Source of the DNA: Zonotrichia leucophrys gambelii
Taxonomy: Eukaryota; Chordata; Aves; Passeriformes; Passerellidae
Direction of reading: 5' to 3'
Length of the DNA: 64,000 nucleotides
Assembly: GCF_028769735.1 (NCBI RefSeq)
Contig: NC_088188.1
Coordinates: 4,487,001 to 4,551,000 of the forward strand
Shown here: piece after piece, positions 21,511-33,915 of the stretch
How positions within the stretch are numbered: the first letter of the stretch is position 1
Layout of the letters: each line of letters opens with the position of its first letter
The notes under the pieces: model-generated
What the model was told of the DNA's origin: nothing
The model's input: only the letters and a program-made list of their open reading frames with translations
Databases searched by the model: none
Translations under genes and position numbers: made by a program

Positions 21511-23802
21511 GTCCTGGCCACCACCAGGGACTTGGGAGAACTCCACTGCTGTATCATGGGGAGGGTTGCCCTGCTGACAGGGCCTGGCTGCTCTGACTTG
21601 TGTCAAATGCAGCTCCCCACACTTGGCCCGGGCTGAATTTCCCTGTGAGATGGGAATGGTTGGCTTAGCACCTGGTGTGATCTGTACCTGCAGGTAGCTG
21701 CAGTGAAAGCTTTGGAGGTGGAGGAGGCCTGTTGGGTTAGCAAAGCTGTGCAGGGCTATTCTCCATAGTGTATTCTGTTGTGCTTTTCCTGGCCTAATTA
21801 CACAATCCTCAAATGAAGGAATTTGGCAAGAGCATTCTTCCGTTTTTACTGGTGCTTGGTCTCAAGTTCTCTTAGTAAGCTTTTTCTCAGTCATCTCCAT
21901 TAGAACAAACTGCCATCTAGAATTTCTCTGTGTAGAAGCCTCTTGTGGATTTTGCTGCCAAGTCCAAATACGATACCTCCTACCTGAGAAGAACCTTGCT
22001 GTCCCCAGACACCTGGTTTGCCATCTGTGTGTCCTCTTGAGAGCAAGGATCAAACTCTTGTTCCTACCTGGGCATCTCATGGTCTTTTTAAACCCATAAT
22101 CACATCAGTTTGTTTCCTGGAAGCTGTCTATGCTGCAGGTCTCTTGAGACAACTATTAATGCTCAGCAAGCAGAGATGGCAATTGATTCTAGAGAAGTTG
22201 TTCTGCTCTTGTTGCCATGGGGACAGTTTTGGAATACACTGAAGAACAGTTTCACTCTATTTTCAGCTTATGCAGCAATGTTCTCAATTCCAAAGGGGCA
22301 CATGTTTCTGCAGTCTCATGAACTTGAAGCATCCACACTGGCAACTGGTGTGGAAGACTTTTCTTTGGTATCCATTAACTTAGGGAGAGAAGCCCTAAGC
22401 CTTGGTTCACTCTCAACACACATTTTTTGGTGGAACAGCAATCAGGTCAACTGTCCCTGTGCCATAGATGCCAGATCTGCTCTGGAACTGTGGCTTTCTT
22501 GTCCAGACCAAGTATTTGTACAAAGGTCCCCAGGTCCTTTTTGCTGTCCTGCTTTTCAGGATCACAGCGAGACCTGTTTTCATTGGATGCATTTGTATCC
22601 ATTGTTTCTCCTGGCCTCTTTGTCCCCTGCCAGCCAGGAATGACCTTTTTCCTGCATTGTTTCCCTGTGTTTGCCCTCTGCTTTTCTGCTGCCTGCAGGG
22701 CAGTGTGTGGAAGGTGGACATTGTGCATCTTGCCAGGTGTCCTCTGAGGGATTAATGCTCTGTGCAGGGGGCACAAACCTTAAGTTATTTATGAAGGCCC
22801 CACAAATTGCTATAACATCTTCAGAGATCCACAAATAAAGTGATTGTTGAAGCAAGGCCACGGAGTAGATGCTGCCACTGGAATACTTTGTTGTTTTAAG
22901 AGCACTGAAGAAATTAAAACTCCCACTGCACCCTTCCAATGTCTTGCACAAGCTGAGGTGGCCTTAGGGCCCCTTTTCAGCTTTTGATTGAGTGATTGTT
23001 TTTGTACATGGATGTCTTTTTTTTTTTTTCTTTAATGGCTATTAAACATAGGAGAGTGTTATTACAGCTCTAAGTGCTGTCAGCCAAAGTTTGTCCTCAC
23101 TTCTGCTTCTAGGATATCCACTTGCAGTTGTCCCAGTTTTCCCTATTCATGGTTTTTAAGAGGTTCTTTTTCTTTCATGAGACTCTTGATCAGCTCAAGT
23201 ACAAACAGATGGAAAGCAGCAGAGATCCAGCTCCATAGCAGCACCCAGGCCAGGGCCTTAACTCGTCTGAAGTGTTTGGTGCTCAGGGACAGGGCTGGAG
23301 CCAGGAATTGCATAACCTGGGGCAGGATGCTGTAGGTTCCTCCATGTGCTGTCCTTCACTATTCTCCCATCTTTACCTCTCCTTCACCTCCCCTTTCACC
23401 CTGTCTTTCCAAGGCTCTTGTTTGCCCAGATGGTGCTGACTTCCCTTCCTGGAATACTGAGGTGTCCCTCTCCTGGCCAAGTCCAAGCACAGGAAGCTCC
23501 AGGCTCAGCTGGCACCTGTCCCCTCCCTGGGCACAAGGGGACAGGGAGTGATGGCTGATGGTCCACGGGAGCTGAAAGTCATGGAGAAACAATTGGTGTT
23601 TCATGGAAGAGTTGTCTTGGCATCCTCTCTGTTTTATGGTGTTTAGGAAGTGCTCTGCAAGGGAAGAACTGTTTATTTGGATAAAGGATTGTGGTCCTGC
23701 TGCTGAGAATGCCAACTTCTGCTGTTCCTTTCCTCAAATACCCACAAAACAGAAGCCCTGGTTAGCATAGAAATTGTCACCAATGGGCCATCTTGCCTCG
23801 GG

Positions 23803-23817
23803 GTGTGTGTGTGTGTG
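23803..23817. repeat. Short (GT)n microsatellite
   Basis: About seven and a half GT units in a row. Confidence 0.9.
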
Positions 23818-24485
23818 GTTTTGAGCCCCTGGTCAGTGCATTACCTCGCTTGTAAGGAGGTTTGGCCACGTCCTGACTTTGTGCCAGCAAAGGGAATTCT
23901 CCACTGGACCACTGTGTGTGTTTCTCCTGTGGAATGATCACCATGTAACTTTGCCAGGGTCAATGGGAGCCATCTTTCAAACAAATGTCATATGCAAGTT
24001 TGCAAATCCTATTGTCCCAGGAAAAATTAACTTTCTCCAAAGTGTTGAAGTGTTGCAGGAAGCAAAGCTTCAGACTGCACTGGAATATTGAACTATGTGG
24101 AAGTTGGAGAATTTTCCCACTTCTGCTCCATGTGGAGTAACTTAGCTTTTTCAGCACCTTAGGGGCATTGACATACATCCAGAGAAGGGAAAGGAGCAGA
24201 AATGCAAGAAATGAAAATGTGAACCAGAGCTGCTTAGGCAGAGACCATGGCCTGGATATAATACTCCCTTTTGCTTCAGATTTTATAGGATTTTTATGGG
24301 GAAGGGAAGAGATATGATCTCTGGGAAGAACACACCTATTCTGCAGCTTTCTACTCAGAGATGGCCCTTAGCAAGTGTGTGTGGACAGATAAACTCTTAA
24401 TATGAAGCAGAGCTTCTTCAAGTTCTTAACAACATCTCTCTAAGTATCACCACTAGGAACTCTGCAGGGAGAGGTTTTGTTTAAT

Positions 24486-24523
24486 TTCAATAGAAATTTT
24501 AAATTTTAATAGAAATTTTAACT
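24486..24523. repeat. Small AT-rich duplication
   Basis: AATAGAAATTTTAA occurs twice with AATTT words between and around the copies, making a short direct repeat that is also partly self-complementary. Confidence 0.7.
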
Positions 24524-27423
24524 TGTAGGAAGTTAAAGTTTGCTTCACAGCTTTTCATACATTGTAGTTGGGTCAGTGCTGTTGGGATCTGAACAGGCCT
24601 GTTGGAAGTGAAGCAGTGGATGGAATATAGTGTGAAACCTGCTGAGATGCTGATTCTGAATAGATGTTGTGTTGTTTAACACAAAATAACAATTTCCTTT
24701 TATATAAGTTCTAAATATACATAGAAAAAAATGTGTGTGCATCTGTGGATGTACTGAAAAGAAGCATCTTTGCTCACAGATTTCCATGTTTTCCTCTGGC
24801 TGATAATCCACTCTGGCATTTTGTGCCATGTAATTGCAGGGCTCTCAGTTCATCCATTTTCCAAGTAGTGCTCTTGGCCACACAACAAGGCAGGCTGTGA
24901 ACATTGTGAGGACAGACTCCATCACATTTTTCTATAATCTCAGCTAGTTCCTGAAGTGGAGCTTTGAGTGACTGGTGACAGATCTGCTCTACGTTTGGAA
25001 GCAAATGCAAATTATTTCAGAGAAAATCTTTTTCACAGAGCAAGCCTCTGCTGGCTGGGGAGGAAGGATCAGATATATTCACCTAGGCTTTCTCATCTAG
25101 CCAGCCTCACATTCCTTTCCCTCCTCCTCCCAGGCTTCTGTTTCTTTTGTTTCCCCCCAAGACCCATTGTTCTTGTTCTCTTCCCATGGTTAAGGCACAG
25201 CTGGAGCCAGGAACAGCCAGAGAGCAGTTTTGGGGTGCTGGGCTGAGGTGGGCTCCCCATTCCCAGCCCCAGCTGCTCCACTGTGCCCAGTCCTTGGTGG
25301 CTCCCAGCAGCTCCCACCAGTGCCATCATCCACAACTTCTGCTGCCTCCACAGGGTCAGGTGTCCCAAACTCCTCTGCCTGTACTCTAGAAGGCCCCTTC
25401 TTCTGCACTGCTAATGGGGAATAATCACATCAGTGAAGCTTCACATGTGGGAAAAGGAACAGGAGGCAATTGTTCCTCATCTCCCTGGCATAAGACACCC
25501 CAAACCTGGGATGTTGTGGACAGAAATTTGTTCTGAGAGCAGCACTGCCTGGGGAAACCTCTCTGCAACTGGTACTAAACTGGATTTCACTCCTGTGCGG
25601 GGAGGGTTGGTACAGGATTGTCCCCACCTTGCTGTGGGTTTTCAGAATAGCAAAGCTGCTGTCCTGTGCTTGGCTCCTCAGGCTGAGGAAGGTGAGGGAA
25701 CTGTCCCAGCTCTCAGACTGGGACAGGGTGTGGAGGCTCTGCCTCTCACCCCTCTGCAGCTGCTCCTCATGCAAAGGAACCAGAGGGTGAATCCAGCAGG
25801 AGCTTCTCTCCTGTTCCTCAGCCACCTGGGGAAGGGATCTCCTGTGCCTGCTTTCTGCAGCTGCCTTCCCTGGAGGGCTCCCCTGATGGAAGTGCAGGAG
25901 GGCTCTTGGCTTGTGAGAAGGAAAATGATACTTTGGAAATTACCAGGCTCAAGGATTTAACTCTTTAGCCTCTGGAGTTCCCAAGCATGGACTGCTTCAA
26001 TATGCCGAGTTAGCCCCTGCTTCCCAAGTGTTCTGCAACTGAGCTGAGCCTTCTGGGATGTGCAAGGCAGCCCATTTTCTTCCCTGCATCCATAGAATCC
26101 CAGCTGTGCAGGTGAGAAATCATCAGGGAACAACCCAGCAAGAAAAGAAGGTGAGAGCAAGTGCCTGAACTCTGAAAAACAAAACTCTGGGAGTGGCTCA
26201 CCTCCCTCCCCACCTTTCCTAAAGCTCAGCAGCACTCACGGAGCTGGAATAGGGGCTGCATTTATCAAATTCCTGTCTGCAACAGCAATGCAGTTGTTTT
26301 AGATTAGTGTACAAATAGACATTAGTGTAATACATCTGTTGTTAATCCACATCTTGGTAGAAAAGAGATGCCAACACATCATTTATTAGCCACATCGATC
26401 CTATAATGTCCTTTCTTTTGTCTTTTGAGTATGTAATGGGTTCCAGGATGTCTTTTATTTCATTGTATACCACATTTCCTCTTGTCTAACATAGCAGGAC
26501 ATAATGTGTTCCAGGATATAATTTATGCCATTTTGGAACTGGACACCACACAATGTATCCTGAACTTTTCTGAAAACCTTCAGTGTGTTGTGCTCTGCTC
26601 ACAGGTCTTTGCACAATTGATGGGTAGAAAGAGCTGGAAAACTAGTAGGAAGGAAAGCAATTTATTCTTAGTCCAAGGAGAGCTGAAGGACCATGAGGAG
26701 CTCTGGATGCTGGCATGGCAGGCTATAACTCTTACACCCTTGATTTGTTTAGAAAAGTGGAAAGAGAAGTGGTAAGACCCTGATAGTTTCAGTGGGATTC
26801 CACCTTGAAAAGGAACCAGTGAAGGGGAAGCTATTTATCTCCTTTTTTGGTGAGAATTGACAGCTGCTGCTTATCTGACTATATCAAAACTGTGTGCCAA
26901 CCATAGGTGAAAAAATGAAAATCATTCACTGTCTTTTTCCCTGTTTGGTGGTGTTAATGGGGTTTGAGAAGCAGATGACATTTACAGGTGATGAGGGAAG
27001 CTGGGACACAAGACCTGCTGAAAGTTGGGGAGTTTGGGTAATTTTCTTGTGGAATGATCATCTGGGGAGGAATTGGCAGTGGCCATTTGCCTGATAGCTT
27101 CTGCAGGAGTCTGTTCCTTTTGCTTGTCTTTGTCATGAACTGAAATCCCACCCAGAATGATGGAATCCCAGTCCTGCATCTCCTCCCCAGTGCAATATCC
27201 CAGTGTCAGCTTTGGCCTGTGCCAGATGTTCACTTTGTGGTGGAGTTGGACACTTGAGCAAGAGACTGGTCCAAGGGGACAGCACAGGATTTCAAATCAG
27301 CTCCTGCACAGAGGCAGGATCACCATGAGCAGAACCTCTGAGTTTTAGGTCAGACCAACAGTTGTTGTCAACTTGTGGAAAGGTTTTTAAAGATAAAATA
27401 TATTGGCATGATAAAATAGATTC

Positions 27424-27480
27424 CTTTTTTGTTGTTGTTTATTTGTCTTTGTTTTGTTTGTTAGTTTGTTTTGTTGTTTT
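27424..27480. repeat. T-rich (TTTG/TTG)n-like low complexity
   Basis: Irregular TTG, TTTG and TTTTG words such as GTTGTTGTTTATTTGTC and GTTTTGTTTGTTAG. No retroposon body is attached that I can see. Confidence 0.75.
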
Positions 27481-29109
27481 CCTTCTTTCATCCAAAGATC
27501 TCACAGCAGACAATTTGTCTTCACTGTCCCAGTTTCCTTGCTGTGGACCCCATTCTGTCTGAGTGTGTCTGGCTTGTGATGCCTCAGTCCTGAGGCTGGA
27601 AGGTAACAATGGCCCTGTTAACTGCAGCCCTGAGTTCTTGCTCCATCAGAACTTTTTCTTTATTTTGTGCTGCTTTTAAGCCCAGGGATAGCACAGGGAG
27701 TCTGGGGAAGGGTTGCTGGGGTAACAGAGACGTAAGACCAGAGGGAATCATGTTAATAAAATAAATTGCTGACTCTGAGCAGTCTGATAACTCAGACGGG
27801 TGAGTTCTCAGGCTTGACATCATGTTTTTGTCCTTTCCTCCCTCCTGCCCTGCCTCTCACTTGCAGGCACTGTCATTCACAGGCCTGCAGCTCAGCTAAA
27901 TCCAATACAGTGTCATGCCATTAGCACACAGGTCTCCTGTGCCAGGATCTCATTTCCAAGTCTCCAGAGAACCAAATGTTCAAACTTTTAAAAGGGCAAA
28001 CTGTTGTAGAAATAGGAAACTCTTATTCCTCTCCACACAGCTCAGCACCATTCCTGTGCAAGGGGAGATAGAATATGAAATAACAAACAGCACAGACACC
28101 AGTCAAGTGATTAATTCTCCTGCCAAGGCATAAGAATACCAGAGGATGGGAAGGAGTGGAGAAGGTGGAGTTATTTATGTTGTGAATAACAGCTGTAGGT
28201 CTGTATCGTGCTATAAACACAGAATGGAGTCTCAAACTGAAAGCTCTTCCTGTCTGCACTGTCTGCTTTAGTTAAAAGATCACAAATGAGGGCAGTTGTG
28301 AAATTGTGTGTTTGCATATGAATGGGCTCCAGATCTCAGTGTCACAGGCCATGAACACAGCTAAATTTTCTGTGTGATTCAGAACTTTTTACTGCTATTG
28401 AGATATCTTCTGGTTGCATCAGAGCAGATAAACCTTTCAGAGCCCAGCCCAACTAGAAAATTGTGGTGCTTGAAAAGAACCTTAAGGAAGGATAGTTTTT
28501 TCTGTTAACTGTCTGATGTATGGTCCTTTATACTTTCCTTGATGCCAACCCTTCTCAAAAACTTCTTCTTCCTGGCATTTCTTATTGGCATTATTTTTGG
28601 TACCTGAGGCAGGGAGTTGCTGTTGAGGGCCTAGATGGCACTTTGTGCTACCACCATGAATTTAAGAGCTCCTTAGGAGGAATGGTGTGTGCCTGTGCAC
28701 AGAGCAGGAATTAACAGCACACTTAGGTGCTGTGCAGGTTGGGACACTGAGGGAAAACTCCAGTGACTTTCCCATGGTTAACAAACAGTGCTCTCTAGAA
28801 GATGTTGGTGCTTCTCATCTCTGTGTCTCAATCCAGTTTGCATTTTCTCTCCCTGGAACCGAAATGATAAATATTTGAGTGATAGAATCTGCCTGGATCA
28901 TGTAAAATTCTGCCCCTGTCCTTTTTCTCCTAGACCAAGCCCACTTTGTGTAGCACTGCTGAGGGTCTGGTGAAAACCTCCTGCCTGGCCCCCAGCATGG
29001 CCTGGTGGAAGATGTAGTGCCCCAAACACTTGATCTCTGAGCAAACTGGCTTTCCTGGGGTCCAGGTAAAACTGGCTTGGGGTCCTCATCCAGTCCTTGG
29101 TCCTTTAGA

Positions 29110-29270
29110 CACATTATCTCAGTTGGTTAGAGCATGGTGCCTATATCACTGAGGCTGTGGCTTAAATCCCTGTATGGGCCATTTGCTTAAGAGCTGAACT
29201 TAATGATCCTTGTGTCCTTAGTCCCTTGATGATCCTTAGTCCCTTCCAACTAAGAATATTCTATTTTGTA
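29110..29270 (+). mobile_element. tRNA-derived SINE with CR1-like tail (TguSINE1-like)
   Basis: The head TATCTCAGTTGGTTAGAGCA matches the 5' part and A box of a tRNA-Ile-like gene. It is followed by TGGTGCCTATATCACTGAGG and a decayed B box (GGCTTAAATCCC where GGTTCGATCCC is expected). The middle has CTGTATGGGCCATTTGCTTA, and the end reads like a CR1 tail (TTAGTCCCTTCCAAC, then AGAATATTCTATTTTG). This is the structure of the passerine SINE family TguSINE1, which borrows CR1 reverse transcription. GATCCTTAGTCCCTT-like text is partly duplicated in the tail. The copy is diverged and the B box is probably inactive. Confidence 0.8.
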
Positions 29271-30370
29271 CACTCTGGTTTAGTGGCTTAGAATGGCCAA
29301 GGGAGCCACTCCTAGGCTGTGTGTGCTCCTGTCTGGGCCCTGCAGCCAGAAGGTTGCAATTATTTCCTTGTTCTTCCAGCCTTCATTATGCTGCTCCTCA
29401 TGCCTTCATATGGTAAAGGACACTGCAGTTCTAACAAGCTTGGCTGAAATAATCATTCCTTTTTGGCAAATACTTCCTCTGACTTGAAGCTGTGCAGTGA
29501 GACCAAGGAATCATCTTTATCTTTTGCAGTGGGGTGGGGATGCTGCTCTCTCAGCCCTGTTCCTGCTGATGCAGGTGTCCATTCCTGTGGGAAAAGGAAG
29601 GAAATACTTCAATTTTGGCTGTTGAGCTAAAATTGAAGTGTCTGCAGCTCGCAAGCCCCAGGAATGTGCTGTTGCCATGGTGCTGCAGGCTGGGCAGTGC
29701 CATGTGCTGGTGCCACGACTCCCCTGACCACTGGGGGGGTGGGTTAACAATCCTGGGCCCAATTAAGCACAGCAAGCACCAGCCCACAGAGCTGTACAGG
29801 AAAATGCAGTGAGGAAATGGGATGGCTCTGTGGGAACTGTAGGAAAAGCAACACTGAAGACACTTAAAATACCTTGGAGGTGGTTGGTTTGCCACATGCA
29901 CTTTCTCAGGTGAAGCCGGTGCACTTTCAGGTACACTTTTCCTTGCATAGCACATGGTCCAGCAGGTTAAATTTGATCCCTTCCTACCCTTGAAGGCCCT
30001 GGAACTGCTCTGAATTTGCCCCAGCAGAGCTGAGGTTGGGTTTAGAGCAGATGGGAAACTTGGCAAGCTGTGCAGGCAGGATGGCCTTTGCAGGGGCCAG
30101 GCACGAGTGCACATCTGTGTGCTCTGCCATTCTATCAATCTAGTGAGAGAGAGGGTCTTAAGGGGGTTAGAAAAAAAAGGAGAAATCATGGTGTGATGCA
30201 GTGTTTTGGCACGATTGAGTTATTTTCCTTAATAGTTTGGAGATGATTTAATCTTGGAGATAATTAAATTGAAGGTGTCATTTCAAAAGATAACAATGTC
30301 TGTATGAGCTCTGTTAGGTTTGGCATAAACTTCAGCTTGTTTTGTGGGGATTGAGGGATTTTCTTGAGTG

Positions 30371-30430
30371 GAATATGGGGGAGGAAAGGAGAACATGGGG
30401 GAGGAAAGTGGAACATGGTGGAGGAAAGGC
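30371..30430. repeat. 20-bp tandem repeat, 3 copies
   Basis: Three consecutive 20-bp units of the form GAACATGGGGGAGGAAAGTG, each differing at one to three positions. Confidence 0.92.
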
Positions 30431-31463
30431 AAGGCTAGTTTGATGGTATTTATTTCCACCCTTTCTTGCTATAAAATAATCTGACATAATGCAGAGCAAG
30501 AAAGCAGCCCCTGTGACTTCAAGGGGGGTGAGAGAAAAATACTCCCCTGGACTTGAGTGTGGCTTCTGACAAAGAAACATCTCAGATCAAGTCCCATCTT
30601 CATGTGCCTGCTCCCATGACTAGCTCATGGAGAGAAACTGCTCTGGGAAACAGTGCTGGGGTCAGGAAGCACTGTGAGCTCTGCAGGGACCATTCTCAGG
30701 GGTGTGGGGGGCCCAGGGTCCTTCTGGCTTCTCCACTGTCACTTGTTTCAACTGGAAGGTTGATTTATGGCTTGCTCTGTGCCTTTCCTGCAGGACAGGC
30801 AGGTAATCATGACAGCCACCTCTCCTTCCACCCCAACAGGGGAAGTTCTGCCCTGTGCTGGGCACAACTCAGTTTGTGGTCCCTGTGGGGATGTTCTAAT
30901 CCTTGTGCTTTGGGTACAGGTCTCCTCCACAGCTGTGTGTGATGTGGGGGACTTACCCAGCCAAAATTTAACATTTAGCCTTCTGGTATGTGACCTACAG
31001 GTGACTGGAACACGAGTTCCAGAACTGAGGTGCCAGCCTGCTCCTATGGACCCTCTTGCATGGCTGGATGGAGCCAGCCTGCAGTTTCCTCAGCCAGAAT
31101 CCCTGTGGGTTGGCAGGGAGCCCTCAGTGCCACGTGTCAGTGCTCGGCTCCATCCCTGCTGTGCCCCAGGGGTGACCAAGGGAGCAGGTCCCTGCTCAGG
31201 ACACCTGCCTTGGTGAGCTCTCCCCTGACTGTCCTTAAAGATGCTCCCTCAGCCCAGCCCTACTCAGCAATGGGTTTGTGCAGCAAGAGATTGGTAGCAG
31301 TTTTCCTTCTCTTTAAACACTGCATTTTTAGTAATATTTTGCCTTTTTTTCTAAATGCAGCCTTTATTTCTCTGGGCCTCAGAGCTCAGCTGCCACCAGT
31401 TTAACACCAGCTGTGTGACCCTCCGAGAAGAAAGCTCTATGTCATAAAGTGTGTGTGTCTGTA

Positions 31464-31479
31464 TTTTTTTTTTTTTTTT
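31464..31479. repeat. Poly-T tract
   Basis: A run of 16 T preceded by a short GTGTGTGTCTGT stretch. Confidence 0.9.
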
Positions 31480-33164
31480 CACTTTAGCTCTGATGTGAAA
31501 AGCTCTGTCTGGGTATTTAAGTGGAGTAGCTTGTGATATACAGCAATTTATGTAGAGGTTGGCAGGGGTTTTTTTTCCTTGCCAGCAGGAGAAGGAAGGG
31601 GACCTGGGACCTCCTTCTGGTGAATTACTTAGAAAAACAGCCAACATTTAAAATTACAGGTTTGGAATTGAACTATAAATTCCAGTGAAGTAAAAGATCC
31701 ATGAATAATATGTCATTAGTCTGAAATATAATTTGTTTGTATGTTTTAAGCAGTAGAAAGGAAACAGGATATAATTCCTATTAGCAACGTATATATTTTT
31801 CCCAAGCAAGAACCAGCTGCCTGATGGAAAGTTTATGTTTGCTCCATAAATGTTTTTAACTGTTTGGTTGTACTGGGTTCTTTTTCCAGTGGTACACAGA
31901 GCTTTAATTTCTCCTGGTTCAGCTGGACTGATGTGCTTCCCTCAGTCTGGGATTGTGTGTCCCGTGTTCAGTGTGAGCATGTCGTGAGCTGCCACAGATT
32001 TAACACAAGATCCAGAAATCAAGAGTAAGTTTGTCTGTCTGCTCTGATGGGCATCTTGAGAATTACAAGCCAGACTCACGGAAGATCTTCTCACATTTTT
32101 GCTCAGATCTGTGATCTGGAAAAGTCTGGTGAAACAGGAGGAAGTGTTTTAACAAGGGACTTTTTGCATTTCTCACATAGTGTTGGACCCAGCATAATCA
32201 CAGAGCACTTTTGGTGGTTTTATTGGGGACCACATGATTTTGTTTATGCCCTTAGATGTCTGGGTGAACTGGATCAAAGCTGTTGCATTTGCTTCTGTTT
32301 GAGACAGAAATTGCCACAAATTCTTCCACAAAAAGGTTTAAGGCATTTGTGGTGTCCTTCAGCATTTGCTCTTTCAGTGAGCAGAGGTGGATGCCAGCTG
32401 AAGAATCTGGAGTTTATCTCATTTTCCTTTATCATTCTCTGCTCACTGGGATGATGCTGACATTGTGGCTGTACCTGCTCATCTCACAACAGGCAGCTGT
32501 GGAAGGCAAAAGTTTATAGAAAATGTTGGGTTTTTTTTGATTTTTTTTTTTTTTAAAGAATGATTCCAATTTAACATTTTTGTCTTTTAAGTCACTTTGG
32601 GTTTAGGTTGGGAGGCTGGAATATGGGATTTGGTTTGGGAAGTTATGCTGGCTCCTAAGTGGTGCATCCTAGGGGTGAACTTGGGTTCTGAAAAGGTTCT
32701 GAGCTTCCTGCAAATCTTAATGACCTTGATAAGGGCTTGCTGTGAATTCAGCTTCAGAGAAATTGAGAAATAAAAGAGGAGAAATGATTCAAACATGGCG
32801 TGTGGTGACTCCTGGCACTGCAGGAGGCTGAAGGAGCAGCAACACTTGGGTACGGTAAATCTGTAACTCTGGAGTCCTGGGCCATTCTCACTGCTTGGAA
32901 CTGGCAACAACTCAGCCAAAGGCAATGGAAGAGTTTTTGATAAAGATAGAATAAACAGAAACATGGTGGAGACCTGCAGCACTCTGTGAATCCCAGGCCA
33001 AGCCAGAAAGAGTTAAAGAGCTCCTGTCCAGAGAGTAATGGCAGGAGCTGCCATTTGGTGCTGACAGACAGGGAGTCACTCGCTGCCTGCAGCTTCTATC
33101 AATTTCCACTCTGTTGTCAGCAGGCTGTAAATAAAACCTCTGCTGGGCTGCTCTTTGTGCTGCC

Positions 33165-33275
33165 TCTGGGGCTGCAGCTCCGATGGATTCGGGGCCTGGC
33201 GGGGCCTGCGGCCATGGCCGGGGACAAGGGACACGTCCCCATCCTGCTGGCATGGCCTCAGAGGCTGCCAGGGCA
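33165..33275. other. Small GC- and CpG-enriched patch
   Basis: The local sequence includes CTCCGATGGATTCGGGGCCT, GGCGGGGCCTGCGGCC and GGCCGGGGACAAGGGACACG. CpG density here is well above the flanking intron. There is no splice-bounded frame resembling a known protein. It could be a decayed GC-rich repeat, a small unmethylated regulatory site or chance. Confidence 0.4.
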
Positions 33276-33829
33276 CGAGGAGCCCCAGGGCACTCTGTGT
33301 CCTGTGGGGATCCCCCCAAGGAAACAAACTGCTGTCTGATGTGAGCTGGCCTTGGTTTTTTGGCAGCTTCGAGAGAGAGAAATAGGATTAGAACTAAATG
33401 GAGGAATTCCTCTTTTCAAAAAGAAAAATGGAGCTGGAGGGAAAGGGTCCAGCTTGAAATCGAGCTTAATGTTGCTGCTCACTCTTGGAGTTGCTCAGAA
33501 GGCATCCAAAAATGAACTTGTGTGTTTTTGGGAGTACCCTGGCCCAGCACGGTGAGCCCCAAGCTGTTCTTTGTGGCTCCACCACCAACTCCTGCTTGTG
33601 ATGGGGACCAAAGTACTCAGGCCAGCTTGTCAGAGGCAGTCAATAATTTTGAGGCTGTCTGGTTTGGGAGTTTCCAAATCCAAGCAGCTTCCACTGGCTT
33701 CTGTTGGTGGTTCAGGGTAGGCAGAGCCTTAAACAAACAAACAACCCCTGCTGCTGCTGCTCAGACATCCCAGCTTTAAGACATCTGAAGTCTCCAGTTC
33801 CCAAGTCCTCTTTCCACAGCAGAAAATGT

Positions 33830-33915
33830 TGACTTTCATCTTTGTCTGTTTCTTCATCTGTAAAATAGCAATTTTACAGGCAATTACTTATACCTGATAG
33901 CTGATGTAAGGATAA
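33830..33915 (+). repeat. MIR-type SINE tail, sense
   Basis: GTTTCTTCATCTGTAAAATA closely matches the MIR tail 'gtttcctcatctgtaaaatg'. It is followed by TTACTTATACCTGATAGC and TGATGTAAGGATAA, corresponding to the 'tacctacctcatagggttgttgtgaggattaa' end of MIR. Confidence 0.7.

Larger units (their letters stand above)
19983..29109. other. Intronic sequence, no gene seen
   Basis: A 9-kb stretch without a supported exon. It contains a two-copy 21-bp repeat (21469-21510), a short (GT)n (23803-23817), a small AT-rich duplication (24486-24523) and T/TG-rich low complexity (27424-27480). The longest open frames (161-177 codons near 21.2, 22.1 and 25.4 kb) show no domain, and overlapping frames are equally open, so they are not called. 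Confidence 0.55.
29271..33829. other. Intronic sequence, no gene seen
   Basis: No exon is supported. The stretch contains a three-copy 20-bp repeat (30371-30430), a poly-T run (31464-31479) and a small GC/CpG-enriched patch (about 33165-33275). The 212-codon open frame at 29551-30189 on the minus strand shows no domain. Confidence 0.55.

Noticed and set aside
21151..21636. 161-codon open frame, + strand
   Set aside because: It includes a local 21-bp tandem duplication, and other frames on both strands are equally open; no domain.
22110..22643. 177-codon open frame, + strand
   Set aside because: No conserved domain, several competing open frames, no plausible exon borders that keep a known protein.
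29110..29185. Functional tRNA gene
   Set aside because: Only the A-box half is well kept, the B box and acceptor pairing are degraded, and a CR1-like tail follows; it is a SINE.
29551..30189. 212-codon open frame, minus strand, the longest in the window
   Set aside because: Composition is Ser/Pro/Leu-rich as in random GC-balanced sequence; no domain or homologue recognised.
33185..33340. Small coding exon in the GC-rich patch
   Set aside because: No consensus splice pair frames a recognisable protein segment, and it has no Gly-X-Y pattern expected of a COL26A1 collagen exon.
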